In this document: in pieces, positions 24,140 to 32,137 of the stretch
Layout of the letters: each line of letters starts with the position of its first letter
Numbering within the stretch: position 1 is the stretch's first letter
Source: Luteimonas fraxinea
GTDB lineage: Bacteria; Pseudomonadota; Gammaproteobacteria; Xanthomonadales; Xanthomonadaceae
Length of the DNA: 64,000 bases
Direction: 5' to 3'
NCBI RefSeq assembly: GCF_021233355.1
Contig: NZ_CP089507.1
Location: 2,915,001-2,979,000, forward strand
Translations under genes and position numbers: made by a program
Notes under the pieces: generated by a model
The model's database searches: none
Told to the model about the DNA's origin: nothing
Seen by the model: the letters and a program-made list of their open reading frames with translations, nothing else

Positions 24140-24186
24140 TCATGACTCGCCGCTCGGCGACCAATCCCTTCAGACGAGGAGCTCAT

Positions 24187-24723
24187 ATGTGGAGCATGTT
24201 CAAGCTCGCCCGGTGGATCATCACCGCGGCCGCCTTGCTGTGGCTGTGGAACAGGGTCACTGGCGAAGGGATTACATCGCAGGGCACGCTGCTGATGACA
24301 ATGGTCTACGGGCAGTTCGTCTTCTGGCCGCTGTTGGTGCTGTGGATCGTCCCGGCGATCTTCCGCCACCGTCCGCCGAAGGCGAAGAAACATGATCTTT
24401 CCGTCTTCAGCGCAGGTATTTCGCACGATCACATCGCGTTGGATCAAGAGCGCGACAAGCTCTGGATCCGCGACCCTGCGCGCGGTGAGCGCTATTTGGA
24501 TCGAAACGACATCCTGTCGATCCGAACAGCGTTCGATGTTCGCGGGTCGGTGACGAACCAGCGGCTGGAGCTGCAGGTTCGCGATGTTGAACATCCGCTG
24601 TGGCAGGTGCCGTTCGTGCGCCACTCGGATCGCCGACATAAGGGCATGGAGCGAAACGGCGCAGAGCGTGACGAGTGGTTCGCGCGCTTGAAGGCTTGGA
24701 CGGGTCTGTCGACCGTGCGCTAA
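24187..24723 (+). CDS. Two-TM membrane protein with PH-like cytoplasmic domain (hypothetical)
   Basis: 178 aa; ribosome site GAGGAG 5 nt before the ATG. Two hydrophobic segments lie near residues 8-24 and 36-60 (LLMTMVYGQFVFWPLLVLWIVPAIF). The C-terminal 110 residues are a soluble beta-rich domain (DHIALDQERDKLWIRDPARG...LDRNDILSIRTAF) reminiscent of bacterial PH domains; this is a similarity by eye only. Last gene of the XRE-linked operon, convergent with the nuclease toxin gene (53-bp gap). Confidence 0.6.
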   Translation: MWSMFKLARWIITAAALLWLWNRVTGEGITSQGTLLMTMVYGQFVFWPLLVLWIVPAIFRHRPPKAKKHDLSVFSAGISHDHIALDQERDKLWIRDPARGERYLDRNDILSIRTAFDVRGSVTNQRLELQVRDVEHPLWQVPFVRHSDRRHKGMERNGAERDEWFARLKAWTGLSTVR

Positions 24724-24776
24724 GTTCTTTCGAGGCAAGCGTGCTTCGGGTCGAGCTCTTGGGACGCGCCAGGATG

Positions 24777-26624
24777 TCAGGGGGTCTTGGACAGATCCAA
24801 CGCCAATGCCTTCATCTTCTCAGCCAAGGACTTGAGTTCTGTGTCCTTCATGTCCACCGCAAGCATTTCGTAGCTCACCTTCTCGGCTTTCAACTGCGCT
24901 TCGATCGTGTTGGTAGCTACATTGCTCGGGGTGATGCCGAAGAACTTGGTCTGCTGCGGCCTCATGTTGACCACCAGGGTCTCAGATCCCACTTGCAGCG
25001 TGTTCTTGCCGCCCGCGGCAGAAAGGCGCTCGATATCCCGTCGCACCTGACCGCCGAGTTCGGCAAGCTTGTATTCCTCGGTGATGTCATCAATGGTTTG
25101 TGTGAACGGTTGACCTTGGCGCTTAGCGCGCGCCGCACGCGTGCGCCAGATGTCGCGAGCATTGGCCAGCAACTCTCCCTTGGCGTCTTCGGACATCTTC
25201 GACCAAGAGCCTTTGGCAACGCTCAGCTCGCGCGCTGCGCTCTTGCCGGCCTTGGCTTCGAAGACGGCAGCGATATAGAGCTCACCACCGCTGCGATACG
25301 CCATCATCCCATCCGTAATCTGCCTGCCATTGGCGTCGCGGATCAGGTGCCCTGGAATGAACTCCAACTTCTTTCCCGCTGGCACTTTCAGTCCGAGTGC
25401 AAATTCTCCTACGCGTGTGCGAAGCCACGGAACGATCTTGCTTTCGATCAATTCCTCCAGAAGCTGCCCCTTCAAGTGATCGACATTGGGGCCTTTTTCC
25501 AGAATGCGCAGAAGAGCGGGTGCATCCAATGAGCCCATCTCCCTGCTAACAGTTTGCAGCTCGCCAAGGAGCTTGATCACGCGTGCATCAGCGACCGGCG
25601 CCGCATTGGTCGCGCCGCGAACCAGAGCGGGGATCGCCGGCGCTGCGTCCTTGGCGACTTGGCCAGCGATGCGCCTTTGCGCGCGCAGCTCAATGCCGGC
25701 TTTTTCTACCTCGACCAAGGCCTTCCCGCCCGTGGCGCTTTCAGCTCGACCGCTTGCTTGGACCACTTTGGACCACGCGGCCGCATCACGCCCATACAGC
25801 TTGACCAGGCGCGCTTCGGTGTAGAGCGCTCGCCCGCCCTTGACCAGCCTCCCGGCGGCGGGAAGGAGCACGGTGGCCCCCAGGATCCCGCGCTCGACAT
25901 CGGTCAGCGCATAGCCAAACAGGTCGCGGCCTTCGTAGACCTCGTAAGCCGCCACCATGTTGCCGACATACGGCACCAAGCCAATTGCAAGTTCTGCGAC
26001 TTCGACTGCCGCTGGCCGGTCGATAGGCACAGCCCTGACTTCCCCGTCCAACGGCCCTGTTTGTGCCAGACGGATCAGAACAACGAGATCGGGCCGCTCA
26101 CTAAGCATGGTCGCCAGACCCGCCTTGGCGCTCATCGTGGCCATGAGCTTGGAATTGGGTTGGGTATGAAACCAAGCCAACAGCTCAGAGCCGATCATGC
26201 GCATGGTCGGCACGACATCGGCCTGCTCGCCATAGACCATGTAGCTCTTGCCGTTCTTTTTATCGAGGAACCCGTAGGCGCGCACCTGCGCGTCCTTGGG
26301 CAGCTGCTGGGACAAATTTAGGTATTCGGAGAATTTGGCTGCCCGTGCGGCAGGGTCAAGGAACTGCGGATTGATCTCCTGGTCTGCCAGCCCCTCGCAA
26401 GCGACCTGCCAACGATCCGGACCGCGAAACCCTCTGGCGTCTGCGGGCATCTTGTCGAACGCTAATACCTGCGGCGGGCTCTTCAGCCCCTCGATCATGA
26501 GCTCAATGGATCGCCGGACGACGGCAATGGTTGGGGCGCTAGCGTGCCCGCTCGCAAGCAGTTGTGTCAGGCGAGCCTTGGCGCGAACCAAGGCAGCCTC
26601 ATAAGGACGGATATCGCCAGCCAT
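24777..26624 (-). CDS. Polymorphic toxin: pre-toxin TG domain with PD-(D/E)XK nuclease end
   Basis: 615 aa. Residues ~213-262 match the pre-toxin (PT-TG) pattern: GLVPYVGN, then YEGRDLFGYALTDVERGILGA and a LLPAAG turn. The C-terminal part has the catalytic layout of PD-(D/E)XK nucleases: Asp438 (ITDGMMAY), a strand, then Glu456-Ala-Lys458 (AAVFEAKAG), with a preceding acidic helix at ~388-395. It lies 12 bp downstream of the 1032-aa gene on the same strand, so the larger protein may be its carrier or partner. No separate immunity gene follows on this strand; the next gene is convergent. DNA as the target is an inference from the fold. Confidence 0.75.
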   Translation of the reverse strand: MAGDIRPYEAALVRAKARLTQLLASGHASAPTIAVVRRSIELMIEGLKSPPQVLAFDKMPADARGFRGPDRWQVACEGLADQEINPQFLDPAARAAKFSEYLNLSQQLPKDAQVRAYGFLDKKNGKSYMVYGEQADVVPTMRMIGSELLAWFHTQPNSKLMATMSAKAGLATMLSERPDLVVLIRLAQTGPLDGEVRAVPIDRPAAVEVAELAIGLVPYVGNMVAAYEVYEGRDLFGYALTDVERGILGATVLLPAAGRLVKGGRALYTEARLVKLYGRDAAAWSKVVQASGRAESATGGKALVEVEKAGIELRAQRRIAGQVAKDAAPAIPALVRGATNAAPVADARVIKLLGELQTVSREMGSLDAPALLRILEKGPNVDHLKGQLLEELIESKIVPWLRTRVGEFALGLKVPAGKKLEFIPGHLIRDANGRQITDGMMAYRSGGELYIAAVFEAKAGKSAARELSVAKGSWSKMSEDAKGELLANARDIWRTRAARAKRQGQPFTQTIDDITEEYKLAELGGQVRRDIERLSAAGGKNTLQVGSETLVVNMRPQQTKFFGITPSNVATNTIEAQLKAEKVSYEMLAVDMKDTELKSLAEKMKALALDLSKTP

Positions 26625-26636
26625 GGCACTGCTCCG

Positions 26637-29600
26637 TCAGACTTCGACCCACTCGCCTTCGGGGTTTTGGTCCCATTTCGGAAGCTTGTCGTCTGGCCTG
26701 AGATGAACCAGCGAAGTGGGAATTTTCACCGTCCACGGCTCGCCTTGGGGCACCTCATCCCCCGGCCGATCCAGACGCTCTGCCAACTCATCGGCAATAG
26801 GCAGATAAAGATCACTGCTGATCGGAGGGAGTGGTCCACCTTCCCAAAGCTCTCCGTAGGTCATGAAGTGATCGACCGCGCCTTCGAAGCCGGGCCGGGC
26901 AGGCACGGTTACGCGGCAAAAACCGGCCTTGAGGAACTGGGTGAAAAGTGGGTCGGGATCGTCGAATGCAATACGATCTTCCCACTCGCTCTTCCGGCCC
27001 CAGAAGTAGGGATAGGTCACCCAGGTGATGTGCTCCCACTCAAAAGCCTGCTCGAAGAAGCGCACATAAGCGCCTTCCAAGGCCGCTTCTGCCACGCGGA
27101 TCTGCGGTAAGCCCGTGCTGGGTGCAGTGCCAATTGAGTTGAACAGGTCGAAATGCTGTTCGGTGAGGATGCTGATGCAGTCCTTCTTTAGCTCGTCCTT
27201 CATCCGTTCCAAGTTCAGCGCCGGGTTGGCGCCGCGGATAGCGATACCGGCCTGCATCTCAATCGATGCAAGCTTCTCTTCATATTCGCTTAAGCGGGCC
27301 CGATATGCCGTGGTGAGCTTGGCGTGCGTTTCCGCGCGCCACTTGTCCAGTGCCGCATCTGTGCGCTGACACTTCACCTCGATCGTGAAACCCACATTGG
27401 CCACGCGATTGGTGATCAATGCGAAAGGCAGGCTGCTGGTTTCATTGCCCAGTGTGAGCGTGTGAGTCGTGGGATAGGTCTTCGCCGGGCTCAACCCCAC
27501 TTGGCGGAACTTGTCGCCCACGACGAAGAACAGAGAAAAGTTCTCCTGCCAAAACAGCACCAGTGTGCCCACATACGCTGCAATCGCCTTATAGCCCTCA
27601 TCGATGGCGATCTGCCCGGAGTGGTTGAGCATCGTGGGCGGGTCTTCGTCGTTGGCTTTGAAGTCGGCCGACTTGAAGCGATACAGCTCGGGAGGTGGGA
27701 GGATGTCGGTGGCACCGTAAGCCTTCACCCAGGTGCCGTAATTGCTCTCATCGACCTGTGCTGGCGTGAGCGTGAACGGCTCGGGCTTATCCAGCTCCAC
27801 GATGCTGTCGTGCGACTTCTGCATCGCCTTGATCAAGAACGCCGCAGGCTCCGGGACCATGAAGTCGAACATGGTGCGCAGCCCATAGTTGAACATCTGG
27901 GCGCGGTAGATCTTGTTGACCCATTGATACACGCCGGAGATGTGTCCTGCGCCACCCACATTGTCTAGGGTGTGGGTGTTCTTCTCGATCACTTCGTTCG
28001 TCACGCGAAGCGATGACCGCTCCAGCACGCGCTCGGTGATCTTGTTAGCACTTCGCTGCGTAACATCCTGCGAGAAGCTCGATGCGGACTTTGTCGCCTC
28101 CTCCTTGGAGCGGGACATTGAGCCTTCAGCGCTTGCGGTGAATTCGACCGTGGGCCCGTATTTGCCAGAGACGGTTAGGCCAGCCTTCAAGGACGCATCC
28201 TCCTTGATGGTCTCGGAGCTCTCGCGTGTCATTTCGAACCGGTCAGTGGTTTCCAGTTCTCGCTCTTCGGAGGTGGAGACTTCGGTCTCGCGGAAGGTCA
28301 GCTCCTCGGTTTCGCGACGGGTGGTGTGTTCGCGTTCTTTCTTCTCCCCACGCAGAACATTTTCAATGTGTGCCACATCGGCGCGCTCATAGCCAATGAG
28401 CTGCTGGCGCACCATCAATAGGTCGGCAATGCCCGCAGGCTTTACATCACCGATCGACTTGGGAACGCTCGAAGCGGGCCAAGGGAAAAAGCCGCCCGTA
28501 AAATCCGCGAGCTCCAGCATCGTGGCGCTACGGGTCATCTTGGTGGCAACAAGGGTCCCGCCCACTTTTCGAAAGCTGCGCTCCACCACAGGGGCGGTCT
28601 TGTCGGCAAGGTCGCGTCGGACTTCCTCGCGCGCATGCGTGAGGCCCTCAAGCATGCTCTGGATGCCTGTCCGCTCGACACCTGCGCCTTTTGTGCCCAG
28701 GATTTTGCGAGTGGCAGCAGATAGCTCCGACGCTGCTTCCTTACTCAGTCGAAGGCCTTCAGTGCGGAACTGCGACGCGCTGATGGCGGGTGCGCCGGCG
28801 GAGGCACGGATGCGTGGGCTGACCGATAGACTCTGGATTGTCGCCGCGCCGGTCGGAGGCCCGCCTCGCTCGCGGGGCTGGTCCAACAGCTTCTCGGCGA
28901 TCCGCAGTTCGATATCGGATAGCTTCTCGGATTGGCTGGCAGACCGGCGCAGCATGGTTTCGAGCTGCAGACCATCCACGGGTTCTTTGAGGTCCGATGA
29001 CTCAGGGTCGGACGACTGCATTGCGTCTGGCCCCAACCGAGTGAGCTCGGAAATCGCGCTGGAGAGCTCGCGTTCCTTGCGGACGAGTTCCTCCAGCTCC
29101 TTGCGCTGCGCGCCCTCGCGCTTCTCGCGCTCCTTTTGCACCTTGCCGGCATCTTCCTTGGAAGGGCGAAGCGCAGAGGGCAGGCGGTCTTTGGAAGGCA
29201 GTTCGAGTGAGCGCCTGCGGTAACGGCGCAATGCGGCGGCGGATTGCGGAAACTCCCGGTCATCGACAGCCTTTTGCATCACTTCGATCGTGCGCATCTG
29301 CCCAACAAGGGCCTCGATGGGACGCTTGTGCTCCGCAGGCACCTGTTTGATGGCCGTGATGCTGTCGCGCAGTCTTGTGGCGGAGGACTGCACGCTCTGG
29401 GACGCCAATGCGTCGGCAGGACTTGCGTCGAAAGCGTCCTTGATGGCGTCATGCAGATCCTGGGGCGTCAGGCTTCCGCTGCCTTCCAGTCGATCAAGCA
29501 GCTCGAACAAACGCGCGAGGCTGTCGTGCGCCGGGGTAGCGGCAGGGCTTGAAAGAAATTGGTCACTTGAAATGAAGCTGATTGCGAGCTTTCCGAGACC

Positions 29601-29735
29601 ATCGCGGTTCTTCGCTCCCTCTAGCCTGCGTAACCCAGCTTGGTAAGGACTGTCCTGGGTTAAACGGATGCTGGGGTTTGCCGGGTCTTGGGCAACGGGC
29701 GGGCGCGCGAGAACAAAACGAAATAGCGGCTCCAT
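26637..29735 (-). CDS. Large coiled-coil/beta protein of unknown function, probable toxin carrier
   Basis: 1032 aa from the ATG at 29735, which has a ribosome site (AGGAG); a longer in-frame start exists at 29786. Residues ~1-130 are a soluble start (LFRFVLARPPV). Residues ~190-330 are highly charged and helical, with coiled-coil segments. Near residue 440-530 a Glu/Arg/Thr-rich stretch (HIENVLRGEKKEREH, then TEELTFRETE repeats) leads into an amyloid- or beta-like ASLKAGLTVSGKYGPTVEFTASAEGS block. Then comes a GGAGHISGVYQWVNKIYRAQ...MFDFMVPEPAAF motif and a large C-terminal domain. I recall this ENVL...VPEPAAF arrangement from uncharacterised large proteins of several phyla; no function is known to me. 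The toxin gene follows after 12 bp. Confidence 0.7.
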   Translation of the reverse strand: MEPLFRFVLARPPVAQDPANPSIRLTQDSPYQAGLRRLEGAKNRDGLGKLAISFISSDQFLSSPAATPAHDSLARLFELLDRLEGSGSLTPQDLHDAIKDAFDASPADALASQSVQSSATRLRDSITAIKQVPAEHKRPIEALVGQMRTIEVMQKAVDDREFPQSAAALRRYRRRSLELPSKDRLPSALRPSKEDAGKVQKEREKREGAQRKELEELVRKERELSSAISELTRLGPDAMQSSDPESSDLKEPVDGLQLETMLRRSASQSEKLSDIELRIAEKLLDQPRERGGPPTGAATIQSLSVSPRIRASAGAPAISASQFRTEGLRLSKEAASELSAATRKILGTKGAGVERTGIQSMLEGLTHAREEVRRDLADKTAPVVERSFRKVGGTLVATKMTRSATMLELADFTGGFFPWPASSVPKSIGDVKPAGIADLLMVRQQLIGYERADVAHIENVLRGEKKEREHTTRRETEELTFRETEVSTSEERELETTDRFEMTRESSETIKEDASLKAGLTVSGKYGPTVEFTASAEGSMSRSKEEATKSASSFSQDVTQRSANKITERVLERSSLRVTNEVIEKNTHTLDNVGGAGHISGVYQWVNKIYRAQMFNYGLRTMFDFMVPEPAAFLIKAMQKSHDSIVELDKPEPFTLTPAQVDESNYGTWVKAYGATDILPPPELYRFKSADFKANDEDPPTMLNHSGQIAIDEGYKAIAAYVGTLVLFWQENFSLFFVVGDKFRQVGLSPAKTYPTTHTLTLGNETSSLPFALITNRVANVGFTIEVKCQRTDAALDKWRAETHAKLTTAYRARLSEYEEKLASIEMQAGIAIRGANPALNLERMKDELKKDCISILTEQHFDLFNSIGTAPSTGLPQIRVAEAALEGAYVRFFEQAFEWEHITWVTYPYFWGRKSEWEDRIAFDDPDPLFTQFLKAGFCRVTVPARPGFEGAVDHFMTYGELWEGGPLPPISSDLYLPIADELAERLDRPGDEVPQGEPWTVKIPTSLVHLRPDDKLPKWDQNPEGEWVEV

Positions 29736-30237
29736 TGGGCAACACTCCTGTGATCGCAGTGCTGAGAGCGACTGCCGGGGATACACAGGTCAACGCAACC
29801 ATCCATCGAGAACGGACAGCTGAAGCTGAGAAATGAGCACTGCGTCGCATTGAACGCGGCTGCCAAGCAGTGGTGGGCGTTCTGTCTCCAACAGAAAATT
29901 GCGCTTGCGAGTTGCCAGACGCGAAGGACCAGAAAGCCCGTGGTATGTGATCTGCATGACCACAACAGGCCTTCAAGCGGTCAGATGAGATCCACCGCGT
30001 TGAGCCTGAAGACCTGGCCGATGAGCGAACTTCTCAGCCTCTCTTAAAGCCGCACTGCTGTTGCTGCGATTGCTCCAGATGGATCTGTGACAACGCGATC
30101 TGAGCATGCTTGGCCGCCGCAACAGCACGGGCCAGGTGTCGGACTTCAAGCAAGACTATTTGGGTCGTGGCAATCTGTCTCCTGAGACTACCACTGCGGA
30201 AAGCAGGGTGGTCTTCGGAGGACATAGGGAGAAGGAC
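29736..30237. other. Gene-poor intergenic region
   Basis: No supported gene in about 500 bases. It must contain the promoters of two divergent units, the toxin-carrier operon and the DUF4189 gene. No clear hexamers or hairpins with T-runs were found. Confidence 0.35.
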
Positions 30238-30678
30238 ATGAAGACGATTTCAAAGTTCTGTGTGGTCATCGCCTCATTTTTTCTGTGGCCGACCATCGGC
30301 ACTGCCCAGCAGCCTGGATCCAGCGCCTACAACCAGGTTCTCCTGCCTGGGCATGGAGTAGGGGATACGCGACAGGCGAGGTTGGCATGGGGAGCCTTCT
30401 CGATCAGCCCCGCTGACCAGTGGAGTGGGTCTGCCACTGGCTTTGCTTCGGAAAGTGAGGCATCCGAGAGCGCGATTGCAGATTGCAGAAAGCGCGGCGG
30501 CACTGCATGCGCGGTTGAATTTACCTATGCGAACCAGTGCGTCGCAGTCGCCGCAACCTCTACCAACCATGCGTGGTCAAGAGGCAAGACTGCCGGGGAT
30601 GTGAGATCAAAAGCGCTGTCCGCCTGCGGAGCGAGCTGCGAAATATTCTACGAAGACTGTTCTTTCCCAGCTAGGTAA
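30238..30678 (+). CDS. DUF4189-domain secreted protein
   Basis: 146 aa. The ATG at 30238 follows GGGAGAAGG. Signal peptide ends GTAQQ. The mature part shows the DUF4189 pattern: WGAFSISPADQWSGSATGFA, then A..AI.DCRKRGGTAC.V, YANQCVAVA, and further paired cysteines at the C-terminus (CGASCEIFYEDC). Such small periplasmic Cys-rich domains are common in Xanthomonadaceae; their function is unknown. A longer in-frame start would bury the signal peptide. Confidence 0.75.
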   Translation: MKTISKFCVVIASFFLWPTIGTAQQPGSSAYNQVLLPGHGVGDTRQARLAWGAFSISPADQWSGSATGFASESEASESAIADCRKRGGTACAVEFTYANQCVAVAATSTNHAWSRGKTAGDVRSKALSACGASCEIFYEDCSFPAR

Positions 30679-30913
30679 CGCTGCTTCTGGCGCACAGCGT
30701 TTGTCTTGCCTGTGCTGCCGATGAATCAGAAGCGCATTATTTGGGATGCGACGCATCAAGCGCGCTACAAAGAGCAGGCCCCGACGATCGTTCTTTCGCT
30801 CTTGTCTTGACGCGGAGGATGATGAGCGTGGCTGAGCGGGAATCAGCGAAGTCCACGCAGTTCCGATATACGCCACCGGCGGCCCGGTGCTTAAGCCGCC
30901 GGCGGCGTGTTTC

Positions 30914-31336
30914 CTACTTCGGAAGGGTGTTGGAATACTTGTAGTCGATCAGAACCCAATTTCCGCGAACACTTGTTCCAACCCAGCGATAAGTCCAGCT
31001 CTGCGTCACAGCGCCCCGGACTGAACCAATCGAGATCTCTTCACCAGGCGAGCCGAACGCAGGCAACCCGACGGGGGGATCGTCTCCCGGACTCTGGGCT
31101 TGATACAGCCCGCTGTGCGAACGCGATCGAGTGACAACGATGTCACCCAACTCGCCGTCGACATACGCTTCCTGCGCCCGAAGCCATTGGGCTACACCTA
31201 GAGCACCTTCAGAGCTCGCCTTGTAGGTCTCAACAGTCGTGACCTCGGTCATCACCGGTTGCGAAGTCTGCGCCTGCGCTACAAAGCTGAGGCTCGCACC
31301 TCCAGCGAGAACAGCTGCCAACATCCAAGTCTTCAT
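30914..31336 (-). CDS. Secreted hypothetical protein
   Basis: 140 aa from the ATG at 31336 (ribosome site GGGAGCG). Signal peptide MKTWMLAAVLAGGASLSFVAQAQ, cut after AQA. The mature protein is Ser/Gly-rich and beta-like, ending in a hydrophobic aromatic strand set (SWTYRWVGTSVRGNWVLIDYKYSN). No cysteines and no recognised family. In-frame sequence upstream to 31603 is open but lacks a signal and is not used. A GC-rich inverted repeat (GCCGCCGG/CCGGCGGC region, 30870-30905) lies just past its stop codon. Confidence 0.6.
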   Translation of the reverse strand: MKTWMLAAVLAGGASLSFVAQAQTSQPVMTEVTTVETYKASSEGALGVAQWLRAQEAYVDGELGDIVVTRSRSHSGLYQAQSPGDDPPVGLPAFGSPGEEISIGSVRGAVTQSWTYRWVGTSVRGNWVLIDYKYSNTLPK

Positions 31337-31478
31337 CGTGTATCGCTCCCGCGGCCTCATGCCGCGTCGATGATCGTGCACCTTGCGCAGGCACAACATC
31401 GTGACCCCTATCCAGATGCGGAGCAGGAGGGTGTGCGGAGTTTGGCGGGTTGAGAGTGCGCGTGTGGATTCATGGATC

Positions 31479-31808
31479 TCAGTGAGTATGTGCTCGCCCA
31501 CGACTACGGGCGTTCGATGCAAGCCAATCACCGCCTTTCTGCTTGTAGCGCTCACGCATATCGGGGCTAATGACGCTCTCGCGGTAGGAAAGCATTGCGC
31601 CAAGAACCTCTTCCAGGCTCAGCGCGCCGAATCCCGCATTGACGAGCAATGTTCCTATCGCATCGCGTTGAGAAGCGCGCGTGCGCCGGACTGCCTCTTT
31701 TGTGCGCGCGGCATCGCGCTGCGCGCTTACAATTTCACGGGCCTTGAGTTGTGCCAACCGCTGTGCCGATCGCTCAATCTGATCTCGAAGAAGATTGCTG
31801 CTACTCAT
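31479..31808 (-). CDS. TraD/MobC-like mobilization accessory protein
   Basis: 109 aa with a good ribosome site (AGGAG). Almost entirely charged helix (LRDQIERSAQRLAQLKAREIVSAQR split over residues 7-32), then a short hydrophobic helix region (IGTLLVNAGFGALSLEEVLGAML). This is the pattern of the small conjugal-transfer TraD proteins that sit divergently beside MobA/MobL relaxases. The neighbour across a ~330-bp hairpin-rich region is exactly such a relaxase. It probably helps relaxosome assembly at oriT. Confidence 0.75.
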   Translation of the reverse strand: MSSSNLLRDQIERSAQRLAQLKAREIVSAQRDAARTKEAVRRTRASQRDAIGTLLVNAGFGALSLEEVLGAMLSYRESVISPDMRERYKQKGGDWLASNARSRGRAHTH

Positions 31809-32137
31809 TGTCGAACTCCTGCTGATGTAGAGCTCTTATCGAAGCTCAAAGATCGCTCGCGTCAATCTTCAACGGCACGGGTTGGAGGGGCGAGGTCAAT
31901 GCATAACGCGTGCGCGCGAGCAGGAAGATCGAAGTCGTCATCGCCTTTTGAGACATGGCTGCTGAGATCCAGAGCAAGTGCGCACATATGCATGACCCTG
32001 CGGGCCAAGCGTGCGCAGGGGCTTCGCCCCTGACCCCGGGCGCTTTGCGCCCGCCCCGATGCTAGGCCCCTGGGCCTTCGCGATTGCGTAGAGCGCGCCT
32101 TGCGCTATGACTGCTTGCACTCATTGCGGAGGCATCT
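31809..32137. other. Candidate oriT region
   Basis: The divergent intergenic region between the TraD-like and relaxase genes holds three consecutive hairpins: CAGGGGC-TTC-GCCCCTG (32016-32032), CGGGCGC-TTT-GCGCCCG (32037-32053) and AGGCCCCTGGGCCT (~32063-32076). They are followed by CGCGCCTTGCGC before the relaxase gene. Location and structure fit a transfer origin of MobQ-type systems. The exact nick site cannot be fixed by eye. Confidence 0.55.

Noticed and set aside
24777..26624. 24187-24723 as immunity gene of the nuclease toxin
   Set aside because: It is on the opposite strand and belongs by spacing to the XRE-linked operon; a membrane protein is also an unlikely inhibitor of a cytosolic nuclease.
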